Positions 38,349 through 47,129 of a stretch of DNA of 64,000 nucleotides are shown here, piece by piece (position 1 is the stretch's first letter; each line of letters opens with the position of its first letter). The position numbers were made by a program, and so were the translations under genes. Origin of the DNA: Pseudomonadota bacterium (GTDB lineage: Bacteria; Desulfobacterota; Desulfobacteria; Desulfobacterales; RPRI01); the NCBI GenBank assembly GCA_018817425.1, contig JAHITX010000007.1:1-64000 (forward strand), given 5' to 3'. Under the pieces are notes generated by a model. It saw nothing but the letters and a program-made list of their open reading frames with translations. It was not told the DNA's origin and ran no database searches.

Positions 38349-38490
38349 GAGCCAGTTTCAAAACGCCCCATTTTGGCCGATCTCTGCGTTGGGCTCAAAT
38401 TTCAATCCTCGAAATACTAAATGTATTCCTATGGTTGAAATTTTCTCCCGCCTTGAGCTTGACCAAACTGAAACGTTTTGAAAGTGGCTC
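38349..38490. repeat. Inverted-repeat element with 17-bp ends
   Basis: The left end GAGCCAGTTTCAAAACG (38349-38365) pairs with the right end (reverse complement of 38474-38490) with one mismatch, over 142 bp. No coding capacity. This looks like a small non-autonomous element or a hairpin-forming spacer. Confidence 0.75.
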
Positions 38491-38524
38491 TATCGAATAA
38501 ATAATTTCGAATTATGAAATATTT

Positions 38525-38625
38525 GGCGGGGTGTAAAACCCCGCCCTACATCATCTACCGTATGGCGCCAATCGCAATATCTCTTACAATCTCACATTCC
38601 GTAGGGCGGCATTTCATATGCCGCC
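38525..38625. repeat. Dispersed palindromic repeat, copy 2
   Basis: Same ends as the copy at 28532-28591 (GGCGGGG ... CCCCGCCC, CCTACATCATC, GTAGGGCGGCATTT, ATATGCCGCC) but with about 40 extra bases in the middle. Confidence 0.8.
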
Positions 38626-38660
38626 ATGTGCTCTGCCCCCTACATCTATTCATTGCAAAA

Positions 38661-39650
38661 TCATGTTTTAAGAAAAGTTTTTGTAAGATTACTCCAGTCA
38701 AGACCCGGAAGATTTCCGTAAATATCTTCCATAAAATAGCCGCCATCAGCTGCAAGAGGTCCGGCGACATCTTCCACCATTCTTTCAAGCGCAACTACTT
38801 CTTCACTTATCCATCCGAGACTATTCGTATCATCCATAAGCTGTTTAACCGTTTTCTTGATGTCCGGTGAACGCACCATAAAGAGCCAGCCGTCTCCATA
38901 AGGTTCACGGTTTGCAAGTTCGGGTTTTTCCCTTACATCGGCATTTACTTCAACTATTACACCATCAACCGGAGAAAGAACATCCGCCTTGTTATCTTTG
39001 CGTCTTAATCCCCAACCGGCTGCTCCCTGATCAAGTTCTTTTCCCATTAGCGGAAGGTCAAACGCATCGGCTTTGCCTAATAATTTTAAAGAAAAATCGT
39101 CAAGCCCGATTCTGATAAATCCTCCGCTTTCAATTCTTGCCCATGTATGGCCGTTATGGAAATAATAACCCACGGGAACATCAAAGCCTTTTACCTGTTG
39201 GATTTCGCCGGGCATTGCCTTGTTTTTGGTTGTCCAGACATCTTCAAAAAACTGGTCAAAATCGCATGTTGCACATTTATAATCATAGGCGCAGGCTCTC
39301 TTTTCAATCCTGTTTGTAAGGCTGTGCCTGCAAATCCTGTTTAAATAAGGCTTTGTTCTCATTGCATCCTGCCAGCTGATGCTGTTTCCTTTTTCTACTT
39401 TTTTACTCATGCCAAGATCATATTTGCATGTGGTACAATCATAAAAATTATTACAATCTTTAAAATTCACAAGGCCGGCCTGCATCCATATACAGGGATT
39501 GGTTGTATGCGCGCTTTTGTCAGGTTTTACCATCCAGGTCTGTCCTCCCAAAACGGTTTTTATTTCGGTTGGATTAGTTTCTTTAGTATTACCTTTTCTG
39601 TAAGTAGATCCATATCCCACTTTGCTTCTTTGCTCTTTTTGACTTGCCAT
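38661..39650 (-). CDS. Cys-rich protein with GcvH-like lipoyl domain, paralogue 2
   Basis: A 329-residue paralogue of the 37336 gene with the same build. Cys clusters are CIWMQAGLVNFKDCNNFYDCTTCKYD and CRHSLTNRIEKRACAYDYKCATCDFDQFF. The GcvH-like part is VPVGYYFHNGHTWARIESGGFIRIGLDDFSLKLLG, then DVLSPVDGVIVEVNADV and EPYGDGWLFMV. The lipoyl-lysine position again lacks Lys (aligned residue Asp, with lysines two and five positions off). Both end in a shared tail (DGGYFMEDIYGNLPGLDW). A good sigma-54 promoter lies 67 bases upstream, so the NtrC-type regulator at 35440 is the likely activator. Function unknown. Confidence 0.82.
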   Translation of the reverse strand: MASQKEQRSKVGYGSTYRKGNTKETNPTEIKTVLGGQTWMVKPDKSAHTTNPCIWMQAGLVNFKDCNNFYDCTTCKYDLGMSKKVEKGNSISWQDAMRTKPYLNRICRHSLTNRIEKRACAYDYKCATCDFDQFFEDVWTTKNKAMPGEIQQVKGFDVPVGYYFHNGHTWARIESGGFIRIGLDDFSLKLLGKADAFDLPLMGKELDQGAAGWGLRRKDNKADVLSPVDGVIVEVNADVREKPELANREPYGDGWLFMVRSPDIKKTVKQLMDDTNSLGWISEEVVALERMVEDVAGPLAADGGYFMEDIYGNLPGLDWSNLTKTFLKT

Positions 39651-39716
39651 TTTTTTCTCCTTTGGTTTTTATATATATTTAATTAATTTTTTATTTTCTT
39701 TTAGGTTTATATATAG

Positions 39717-39733
39717 AGCAAAGCATATGCCAA
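39717..39733 (-). promoter_or_regulatory. Sigma-54 (-24/-12) promoter for the GcvH-like gene
   Basis: On the minus strand the string TTGGCATATGCTTTGCT matches the sigma-54 consensus (TGGCA, then TTTGC) with the exact 10-base GG-to-GC spacing. It predicts a start about 55 bases before the ATG at 39650. The NtrC regulator 4 kb away is a plausible activator. Confidence 0.8.
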
Positions 39734-39945
39734 CTCACCACATAAGGCATAATTATTTCACAACAATTTGATAATATTATAATAATAGCAGATAAGCCCG
39801 GCTAATTAATTCCAAAACATAAAATTTATGAACTGATGGAATTTACGGCACTATAGGTAAGTAACGATAAATTATAAAAACAATAACGAAATATTAATCA
39901 GATTTTATAGATAGTTATATCAATGTTGAGTTTTACGGCACAAAT

Positions 39946-39982
39946 AAAGCCATACTGTTGCAAATTACCACAGCATGGCTTT
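39946..39982. repeat. Hairpin in the noncoding stretch
   Basis: A 12-bp stem with one bulged mismatch (AAAGCCATACTG with CAGCATGGCTTT) around a 13-base loop. It may be a terminator or a spacer; no adjacent T tract decides it. Confidence 0.45.
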
Positions 39983-40040
39983 ACAAAAAACCTAAAGTAA
40001 ACATGCTGTAATATCAATCTTTAAGGGTGTCTCCAATATC

Positions 40041-40191
40041 CTCTGAGTGTTGCTTTTGATGCGGTAACAGTATAATATGAGATCCACCAATAAAGTGTGC
40101 CCGACTTGGGGAAAGGGAAGTAGAGAAAATGGGGTTGCCTTGATCTGTAAATATGAGTATCCAATCACAAAGCAAGATTTGACACTGATCT
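40041..40191. repeat. 151-bp direct repeat, copy A
   Basis: It begins CTCTGAGTGTTGCTTTTGA and ends GACACTGATCT. Roughly 85-90% of positions match copy B at 43049-43199, including a 40-base core around AAAGGGAAGTAGAG that is identical. Same orientation, 3,008 bases apart. Confidence 0.9.
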
Positions 40192-40242
40192 TCCCCTATC
40201 CTGATTGATTATTAAATGAATTCGCCAGTGAAAGGATTTACA

Positions 40243-42342
40243 ATGATCATTAAAAAGTATCTTCTTGCCATATTCAGCCCCCGCGCCATGCGAGAGCTAT
40301 CACTGAATCAATCTATATTCACCGCTGTAGCAATTAATGCTATCAATGGCGCCCTGATGATGACATTCCTGTTTCTTCGAACTTCATTTGTCTCTGTTCC
40401 GTTTGCTTTACTGTTAGGTGCTTTATTTGGTCCATTAATGGGCATAATAATCACGTTGATTTATCCACGAATTGAGTTGTGGGTAGGTCAAAAGCTGGGA
40501 GGCAAAGCATCATTTGATGATCTTTATCGTATTTTTGCGTGGTCATTTCTTCCGGCAGCCTTGGCAAAAGTTCTTACTGATCTTGTTATTAAACTATATC
40601 TTCCTACAACTATAACTATGAATAAAAATGTAAGTATAGATGTTTTTATTTATACCCCATTATGCATTTTTCTTTTAAAGTTATGCTTCCTGATTATCTT
40701 GTGCTTTGCAATCAGAAACTATTGTTCCAATGTAATATCAGCCCATCAATTATCGAAAACAAAAGGCATAATGAGCGTACTTATTACATTTATTCTATTT
40801 GTAATTATACCCAGTTGGTTGATAGTTGTTTTTTCGATCTTTCTTAAATTTATCAAAAAGTGCTGTTCAGGATATTCCCGCAGTGGATACAAGGATGACA
40901 ACGATATTGCAAGAACAGGAGTAAAGAGGTTCGGAATAGCAATAGTTCTATTCTATGTAGCACTGTTTTCCTGGATTATACTATATGATGAAAAGCCTGA
41001 CTCTCTTATGATGGAGGATTTAAACGCCCCCGTTCCTGAAGTTTTACAGGTTGATAATGCATGGATAGCATTACTTGGTTTCACATCACCATCCGGAGGA
41101 CCGCCTTTCGTTAAAGAAGAAGAGATACTCCGTAATCTTAAGACAGCTGCTATTAAAGGGGATATAAACACCTGTAAAAAACTTGCATCCGCAAACAAGA
41201 ATAAAGTATTCTTCACCCCTCCTTCGGAGCGACCAAAGCGCAGGAGGAGTAGCACTATCTCCCGAACAAGTTCAGTGCCGGCTCCAAATTCCCGACCAAC
41301 AAACAGATTGAGCAATCGCAAAAAAACGCGCTCCTCGCGGGTGAGAATGCCTGAGTTTTATGTACGAAAAGACAATGGGATATTGGATTACGTTTTAGCA
41401 AACCATAACGAAGTTGACAGTCTTTTGCAAAATAACAAGGAACTGCTTGGGAGGTACGATAAGTTATACAATTTTCATAAGTATGTAGAGCCATTGGAAT
41501 ACAGTTTTTGTACTCCGGCACTTGATTTTTCAACAATTCGAAATATTCATAAAGTAAAACTCATGCAAATAGCGCTCTTTGCTCAACATGGTGATTTGAG
41601 CAGCGCATTAAATTCAATTCAAAATGATGCTGAATTTTGGCGTTTTATTGCTATAAACACAAAAACCCTGCTACCAAAACTTTATTCTTATTCAATTTTA
41701 AGCACAGATATCAGATTTGTTGCAGAGCTTTGCTCACGTCATAGTTTAAATTTTAAGCAACAGAAAACTGTTGAGATGATACTAAGGCCATTTGATCAAA
41801 ATGCTACATCACTGACAAAAGCATTACATGGTGAAACTTATTTCTGGATTTTTGGGATGGATTTGCTTCATCGGTCTAAAACAAAATGGCCTCCAACCAA
41901 CCTTTTAAAACAAAATGCTACAAGGAACAGATATTTTTCTTTATACCAAAAAGAGATTGAACTGTCAGAAATGACACCGCAAAAATTTGCTGCTGAGGTT
42001 GCAAGGAATGGTTTTGCCAATACTGATAAGCAAGTCAAATTTTCTTTCCTGTATAACCCTGTTGGAGAGATCTTAGCTTCGATAACTGAACCAGACATTT
42101 CGAAATTTATAGGGTATATAGATAAAGGATATAACCTTGAGGGATTAAGAAGACTTGCAACACTGAAAGTCTTATCAAGTACGGAAAACATAGCTCCGGA
42201 GAATATGCAGCAATTTCTTGATACTCATAAAGGAGAATTTGGAAATCCTTACACAGGAGAGCCCATGATCTGGGACTCGAAAGTTAAGCGCATATATTTT
42301 AAACCTGTACAACAAAATAAGCCCGTGGAAATTTTTATGTAA
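40243..42342 (+). CDS. Yip1-like multi-pass membrane protein with long C-terminal domain
   Basis: A 699-residue protein from ATG 40243, chosen because GAAAGGA lies 7 bases upstream; an in-frame ATG at 40216 has no site. Residues about 15-270 carry five or six membrane segments (FTAVAINAINGALMMTFLFL, FALLLGALFGPLMGIIITLIY, CIFLLKLCFLIILCFAI, GIMSVLITFILFVII, FGIAIVLFYVALFSWII) in a Yip1-type arrangement. A basic linker rich in Ser/Arg follows, then about 330 residues of helix with Trp-rich motifs (DAEFWRFIAINTK, GETYFWIFGMDLLHR). The C-terminal part is not recognised. Its flanks are the two 151-bp direct repeats. Confidence 0.7.
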   Translation: MIIKKYLLAIFSPRAMRELSLNQSIFTAVAINAINGALMMTFLFLRTSFVSVPFALLLGALFGPLMGIIITLIYPRIELWVGQKLGGKASFDDLYRIFAWSFLPAALAKVLTDLVIKLYLPTTITMNKNVSIDVFIYTPLCIFLLKLCFLIILCFAIRNYCSNVISAHQLSKTKGIMSVLITFILFVIIPSWLIVVFSIFLKFIKKCCSGYSRSGYKDDNDIARTGVKRFGIAIVLFYVALFSWIILYDEKPDSLMMEDLNAPVPEVLQVDNAWIALLGFTSPSGGPPFVKEEEILRNLKTAAIKGDINTCKKLASANKNKVFFTPPSERPKRRRSSTISRTSSVPAPNSRPTNRLSNRKKTRSSRVRMPEFYVRKDNGILDYVLANHNEVDSLLQNNKELLGRYDKLYNFHKYVEPLEYSFCTPALDFSTIRNIHKVKLMQIALFAQHGDLSSALNSIQNDAEFWRFIAINTKTLLPKLYSYSILSTDIRFVAELCSRHSLNFKQQKTVEMILRPFDQNATSLTKALHGETYFWIFGMDLLHRSKTKWPPTNLLKQNATRNRYFSLYQKEIELSEMTPQKFAAEVARNGFANTDKQVKFSFLYNPVGEILASITEPDISKFIGYIDKGYNLEGLRRLATLKVLSSTENIAPENMQQFLDTHKGEFGNPYTGEPMIWDSKVKRIYFKPVQQNKPVEIFM

Positions 42343-42375
42343 CTTAAATAAAGTTCACCAATATTATTTGTTTTT

Positions 42376-42945
42376 TTATTTCTTTTTTGGATTATATATA
42401 GCTATTGCAATATTAATCAGTGTTTCAGCCTTAAGATCATCAATAGTGTAGTAATTTGCACCAAGCAGCGCAGCCATGGATGCAGCACGATCCATTGTCG
42501 TAAAGCGCCCTTTTTCTTCGGTATCCACGACAATAATATCAACTCCCGGCTGCCCGTTCAACAATGCAGCCATGCGTGCGATTTCCTCATCGGGCGCCAT
42601 TGAGGTTATCGACTGATTTGAACGCCCGTCCGTAATAAGCATAATGAGAAAGCGCATCTCAGGACGTTTCCTGCCAACCCGTTCCAAAAGACGGTATGCC
42701 TCAAGGATACCGGCGCCAAGCGGTGTTTTACCGCCTACAGGAATTTCTTTTAAGCGTCGTGCAGCAAGTTCCACACTGGCTGTGGGTTCAAGAACTATTT
42801 CTGCATGATCTTTTCAGAAAACTATCATAGAAACCATGTCCCGCTTTTGATAGCAATCATTTAAAAACGATTGAACAGCTCCTTTTGCCGCAACCATTCT
42901 CTTTTTTGCTCCCATCCCATCGACCCCGAACCGTCTACAATGCGG
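42376..42945 (-). pseudogene. Decayed VWA-domain gene of the magnesium/cobalt-chelatase D type
   Basis: The C-terminal half reads ELAARRLKEIPVGGKTPLGAGILEAYRL and LIMLITDGRSN, the VWA signature of BchD/ChlD-type chelatase subunits. Reading upstream, the frame is broken twice. A TGA at 42814-42816 stands where the family has Arg (VF-stop-KDHAEIVLEPT), consistent with CGA to TGA. A tandem 5-bp duplication at 42911-42920 (CCCATCCCAT) shifts the frame just after the metal site VDGSGSM. The AAA+ domain and the rest of the N-terminus are missing. No hairpin follows the TGA, so I do not read it as Sec. Confidence 0.8.
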
Positions 42946-43048
42946 TTGACGGCAAGACATTGCGGCGGTCTCATGACAGGAGCAACGGAAAATCCGAATA
43001 CAATTTGTATGGTTGAGCGTGAAAGGCGATTTGACGAAAAGGCAGAAT

Positions 43049-43199
43049 CTCTGAGTGTTGCTTTTGAAGCAGTAACAGTATAATGTGAGGCCCACTAATT
43101 GTGTACGTCCGACTTGAGGAAAGGGAAGTAGAGAAAATGGGGTTGCCTTGATCTGTAAATATGAGTACCCAATCACAAATCAAGGTTTGACACTGATCT
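43049..43199. repeat. 151-bp direct repeat, copy B
   Basis: Second copy of the repeat at 40041-40191. It lies just upstream (in pseudogene orientation) of the decayed chelatase gene. Together the copies bracket about 2.9 kb with the membrane-protein gene and the pseudogene. Confidence 0.9.
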
Positions 43200-43438
43200 C
43201 TTCCAAGTCGAGAATTTAATTTGAATATCAAAATCATGATAAAAAATGTGAAAATTATTGTCTCCATAATGCTTGAGGGCTCTATCAGCCACTGACCAAA
43301 TTACCAATGATTTCAACCAAGACGGATTAATGCGAGGGACACCGTCCCTATACAATCATGTGGAAGTATGTCGGGTTCTGGAAGATTAGAGAATCCGTGA
43401 ACGAAGAATAAGATTTGCTTAAGAATACATACGCAACA
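43200..43438. other. Noncoding stretch after repeat B
   Basis: 239 bases without a gene or a clear hairpin. Confidence 0.5.
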
Positions 43439-46186
43439 TTATGATCGCCAATCTCCAATTCGGCCCCATTTCATATTCAAGGCGGAATCACAGCTTTTTT
43501 GATGTTTTTCTATGATTACTTTTTCTACTTGCTGATATACGTTTCTCATTAATGCAAGACCGCCTTCTTTGTGCAGTTTTTCACCGATGGGGCGAACGAT
43601 ATTGTTTTCGCGGCGTTTAAATTCCTCTTTCTTGGTTTCATATTGGTTTGCATTCATAATGTGCCATTCACATTCTTTTATTAAATCCTTAATCGCTTTT
43701 TCAACGATTGAATCTGTTTTCTGAGCCTTCTGATTTATTTTACCGGCATTAACCAGTTTTTTTACACGCCTTGCTTCGTCAGGAGAGAAGGATTGATTGG
43801 ATTTCTTCATGGTCATCGTTGCAAGACCCTCCAATTTTAAGACTTCAGATTCACGTCCCAGCTCTTTGTATATTAAAAATAAATACTGGGCTGCAAGTTG
43901 GGCACTTTCATACAGAACTCGGTCATCTTTGAGCACTGAAGCAAACAGTTGAATTCCATCTATTAAATTGTTTTCTTTTAAAGCGATCCTGGCAAGTTCA
44001 GCCTTTGCATAGTTTTCACAAAGATCATTCACCCCGTTCTGTATAGCACTACGAAATAAAACGGCTGCCTGGTTATAATTCGATTCATTTAATTTGGAAA
44101 TAGCAGATTGGAAATCGTTGATACCGGCTCCAGTCATTGAAAGCTCCTTTGAATCAACCAATTCAAAGTCAAAATAGTCTTCCGTCAATTCAGGATACGC
44201 TGGCGGGTGGATAGAAGAACCTGCTGCACTTACCCCACTCTTCTTTTGCTCTTTAATTTTAACTGTTTGTATTGATTCCCATGCGTCTTTTCCAAAAACC
44301 TGGATAAAATGTTTCGAACATTTTTCCAGATCATGGTAATAAACCTCTTGAATCTTACCCTCTGAATTCAAAAAACTGGTAAATATCGAGAGATCCTTTT
44401 GATCGATTAAAAAGGTGATAATTTTATTTGCCACCGGATCAGATGCTGATTTTATCAAATCAAGCAAACCTTTTAAATTCGCTTCAGGTTGAAAACCGTT
44501 TTTTGTCCACATCTCTATTAACATCAAGACAATTGGAAGTTTTTTGCCTTTAGCAGATTTTGCAATTTTCAATAACTTTCCAACAAGGTAGTTTAAATTC
44601 TCTTTTGACACACCCCCATTTTCTGACCATGCATCCAAAATTATTGATATGATAGACAGTTCTTCATCATCAGCGGATTTGACAAGTTTTATGAGTCTTT
44701 CATTGTACTCTGGAATATCTAAGTACGCGATTCGTTTGAAATCATCATCATTTCCCTGAATAACTTCCAAGAGTTTTGATTCCATTCTGAACGTTTTCGC
44801 AACTTTTACCATCGACCCACGCATGGCAGCTTTAATATTAAACAAACCATCTATTATCCTGGGTTCAAATAATAGTCTTAATGCATCCCGAAGTTCTTCT
44901 GATACGGGAATTTGTTTTGATTCATACTCTTTTACAGGTAGGCTGACGTTATCCATTTCACCAAGAATCTTTAACAGTGGCACGGGAATCACATTTTCTT
45001 CCACTTGTGTGGCAAAAGCATGAATTGAATTCAAGGCGCGGCTTTCAGAACTATTTGAGGTTGCATTAAGTATGAGCTGCTTTAAAAAAGGCGGATATCC
45101 CAATTTCACAAGATAAGAAAAATCCGAAAGGTCTCCAACAATACCCTCTAAAATCATAGCTTCATCAATGAGATTCATACAGGTGGTTGCGGCAAGTTTT
45201 CTTGTTGAAGAGTTGCTGCCGCATATATCTATTGCAATCAGTTTACTGAATTTATTCCATAAAATACGCCCACTCCCTTGCCAGGCATTACGATTAAGCT
45301 GGTTTGCCTTTAATAGCGCCCAGAAAGTTTCAGCAACTTTTTCACTGCCATCTTTTTCTGATGCGTTCAATAACAAAGAGCAAAGTTTGTCTCCATTTTC
45401 ATCAAGCTTAAATATCTTTTTAAGAATAACCTTTCTATCATTGTAATCACATTCTTTAAAAATATTGACTATGTATTCAGCGGTTGTTTTTTCTATATTC
45501 GAGACATTGAAACAAGTAATGGCATCTACAATTAAACTCGTTCTATTTCCCCCTTTTTTTTCTTTGGCACATTTCAAAAAATGTTCCGCTCGTTTTATTA
45601 GATGGGGTACTACCCTCTTGTCCTTTGAATCCGACAATCTTTTAAAGTCTTTGGGTTTACCCTGAATGCAGGAAATCAAAGGTTCATCGATTTTTAATTG
45701 CTTTGCAACAGTTGCAGTGGCCATTCGAACTTCAGGGCGATCATCACAAAGAGATTGCACAATAACTTCATCGTTGATTTCCTCACATTTTGGTAACAGC
45801 TTCAAAAGCGAGTCAATCTCCGTCAAATTTTCTCCATCCAATTTTAACTTAAGATCATTGCAAACCAATTTCCCGTTAAGAGAGAAGTTTTTATTCTTTT
45901 GAATCATTGCAAGAACTAAGGTTAATAAAGGATAAATAAATAATAAAAATAAATAGACATAGAAAATTACAATCTCAAGGGTATGACTTATATCCACAAT
46001 CAGCAAAGTAATGAACATGCAGATCAACAAAATAATAACGATTTCTGTACGGGACCATTTTATAAAAGACTGGTAACGCGAATAGCTCAACAATGATTCA
46101 GCGTATTCAAGAACTACCAATCCAAAAATAGTTATAACTAACAATCCATACCACGATGTCAATAATGTCATTTCATGGGGCCACAT
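43439..46186 (-). CDS. Membrane-anchored protein with HEAT/TPR-like helical repeats
   Basis: A 915-residue protein. Residues 1-100 hold three membrane segments (WYGLLVITIFGLVVL, IVIILLICMFITLLIV, IFYVYLFLLFIYPLLTLVLAM). The rest is almost wholly helical with loose about 40-residue repeats, e.g. RPEVRMATATVAKQL and NEKLIKLVKSADDEEL, as in HEAT-type solenoids; the 700-800 region (AVLFRSAIQNG, AKAELARIALKENN) looks TPR-like. No catalytic motif. I cannot name a family. It lies next to the RloAB pair and may belong to the same accessory island, but there is no direct link. Confidence 0.65.
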   Translation of the reverse strand: MWPHEMTLLTSWYGLLVITIFGLVVLEYAESLLSYSRYQSFIKWSRTEIVIILLICMFITLLIVDISHTLEIVIFYVYLFLLFIYPLLTLVLAMIQKNKNFSLNGKLVCNDLKLKLDGENLTEIDSLLKLLPKCEEINDEVIVQSLCDDRPEVRMATATVAKQLKIDEPLISCIQGKPKDFKRLSDSKDKRVVPHLIKRAEHFLKCAKEKKGGNRTSLIVDAITCFNVSNIEKTTAEYIVNIFKECDYNDRKVILKKIFKLDENGDKLCSLLLNASEKDGSEKVAETFWALLKANQLNRNAWQGSGRILWNKFSKLIAIDICGSNSSTRKLAATTCMNLIDEAMILEGIVGDLSDFSYLVKLGYPPFLKQLILNATSNSSESRALNSIHAFATQVEENVIPVPLLKILGEMDNVSLPVKEYESKQIPVSEELRDALRLLFEPRIIDGLFNIKAAMRGSMVKVAKTFRMESKLLEVIQGNDDDFKRIAYLDIPEYNERLIKLVKSADDEELSIISIILDAWSENGGVSKENLNYLVGKLLKIAKSAKGKKLPIVLMLIEMWTKNGFQPEANLKGLLDLIKSASDPVANKIITFLIDQKDLSIFTSFLNSEGKIQEVYYHDLEKCSKHFIQVFGKDAWESIQTVKIKEQKKSGVSAAGSSIHPPAYPELTEDYFDFELVDSKELSMTGAGINDFQSAISKLNESNYNQAAVLFRSAIQNGVNDLCENYAKAELARIALKENNLIDGIQLFASVLKDDRVLYESAQLAAQYLFLIYKELGRESEVLKLEGLATMTMKKSNQSFSPDEARRVKKLVNAGKINQKAQKTDSIVEKAIKDLIKECEWHIMNANQYETKKEEFKRRENNIVRPIGEKLHKEGGLALMRNVYQQVEKVIIEKHQKSCDSALNMKWGRIGDWRS

Positions 46187-46340
46187 TTTTTTTCTCCAAA
46201 ATATAAACAGTTACTGTTCGTTCCGCTTTCTGAGACCTTTGATCAATGATCCTCTCCCTATGCTTCTGTTCGTTTTTTCTTTAATTGTATTCCTGTGCAT
46301 GTCGACCAGCTGTCAATCAAATGGATCTGGGATTAACGTG

Positions 46341-46370
46341 CAGTTCTGCCGTCTTTATCGGCAGAAACTG
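46341..46370. terminator. Hairpin between rloB and the 43439-46186 gene
   Basis: A stem CAGTTCTGCCG / CGGCAGAAACTG with one bulged base and a 7-base loop. It could end the rloAB transcript or lie in the leader of the downstream gene; no T tract is visible. Confidence 0.4.
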
Positions 46371-46412
46371 ATTGTTGGCTCTGTATGGTGATTTTCAATA
46401 TTGCTCCAATTC

Positions 46413-46432
46413 AAGGTTCGTCCCCGAACCTT
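46413..46432 (-). terminator. Likely terminator hairpin of rloAB
   Basis: A perfect 8-bp stem (AAGGTTCG with CGAACCTT) around loop TCCC, 26 bases past the rloB stop. The T tract is short. Confidence 0.5.
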
Positions 46433-46457
46433 TCCCCATTTTGATTGGAATAAAGGT

Positions 46458-47129
46458 TTAAGGTGGAACTAGTGCAATCAAATATTGGATGAGTTCATGC
46501 ATGTTGGTAGCAGGATTGTTTGTGCCAGTGGTTTGGTTATAACGCTGCAATTGTTTGGCATTTTTGATGGCCTGAGGAAGCAGATGTTTTGTCAAGGAGA
46601 AGATATCCCGAGCTTCCTTGCTGTAAGAGGGTATTAGCCCGTTTTTGGTCAGTTCGGAGATTACCAATGCACAATCTGATGATCCGACCGGACTAGAGAA
46701 TTGATGGGTTGTATAGTAGAAATGGAGCAGTAGCCAGAACTCGAAACAGGGGACGGAAATAATTGGGGAGAAAATGATGCCCTTTCTTCGACTGTTTTGG
46801 AGTAATTTGTCTATGGCGTCATCAAAGTTAGCATGTCTGTCACGATCAATCACACAATAAACACGGTCATAATCTGGATCTTGCTTAAATCTGCTTATGG
46901 CGTATTTGATAACACTTAAGGGATCTGAGCCGCATTCTTCACCGCAAATCTCGATGTTGGTGGAATGGAGACGGTAGGCATCCCGTATCTCTTTAAAGTA
47001 GTTTGGCTCTGTCTTGGAGCCCTCACAAACTATCAACACGCGATCATAGGGGGCTCTACTAGCCTTTTTTCTTTTTAAGGATGCAATGCCCCGTTGCTTG
47101 CGTTTGTGAAATAGATTGTCTGAACCCAT
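46458..47129 (-). CDS. RloB-family Toprim-like protein (AbiLii-like)
   Basis: A 223-residue protein. The N-terminal VLIVCEGSKTEPNYFKEI has the Toprim-like glutamate, VYCVIDRDRH the DxD acidic pair, and CFEFWLLLHF the family's next block. RloB proteins pair with an RloA ATPase and appear in phage-defence islands; AbiLi/AbiLii of lactococci are relatives. The protein probably acts as a nuclease when released by the ATPase. The ATG start at 47129 shares its A with the rloA stop (TGATG), so the two are translationally coupled. An in-frame TTG at 47132 lies inside the rloA stop region and is less likely. Confidence 0.88.
   Translation of the reverse strand: MGSDNLFHKRKQRGIASLKRKKASRAPYDRVLIVCEGSKTEPNYFKEIRDAYRLHSTNIEICGEECGSDPLSVIKYAISRFKQDPDYDRVYCVIDRDRHANFDDAIDKLLQNSRRKGIIFSPIISVPCFEFWLLLHFYYTTHQFSSPVGSSDCALVISELTKNGLIPSYSKEARDIFSLTKHLLPQAIKNAKQLQRYNQTTGTNNPATNMHELIQYLIALVPP

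Larger units (their letters stand above)
38260..38660. other. Intergenic region packed with repeats
   Basis: 401 bases between the two GcvH-like genes, filled by an inverted-repeat element (38349-38490) and a second dispersed palindromic repeat (38525-38625). No gene. Confidence 0.7.
39734..40242. other. Noncoding region before the membrane-protein gene
   Basis: It holds the hairpin at 39946-39982 and the first direct repeat at 40041-40191. I see no gene. Confidence 0.6.

Noticed and set aside
42814-42816. TGA in the chelatase-like gene as another selenocysteine
   Set aside because: It stands at an Arg site, no hairpin follows at the right distance, and the gene has a separate frameshift.
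42814-43355. Several minus-strand frames across repeat B
   Set aside because: They overlap one another and the direct repeat; the aligned copy A does not keep them open.
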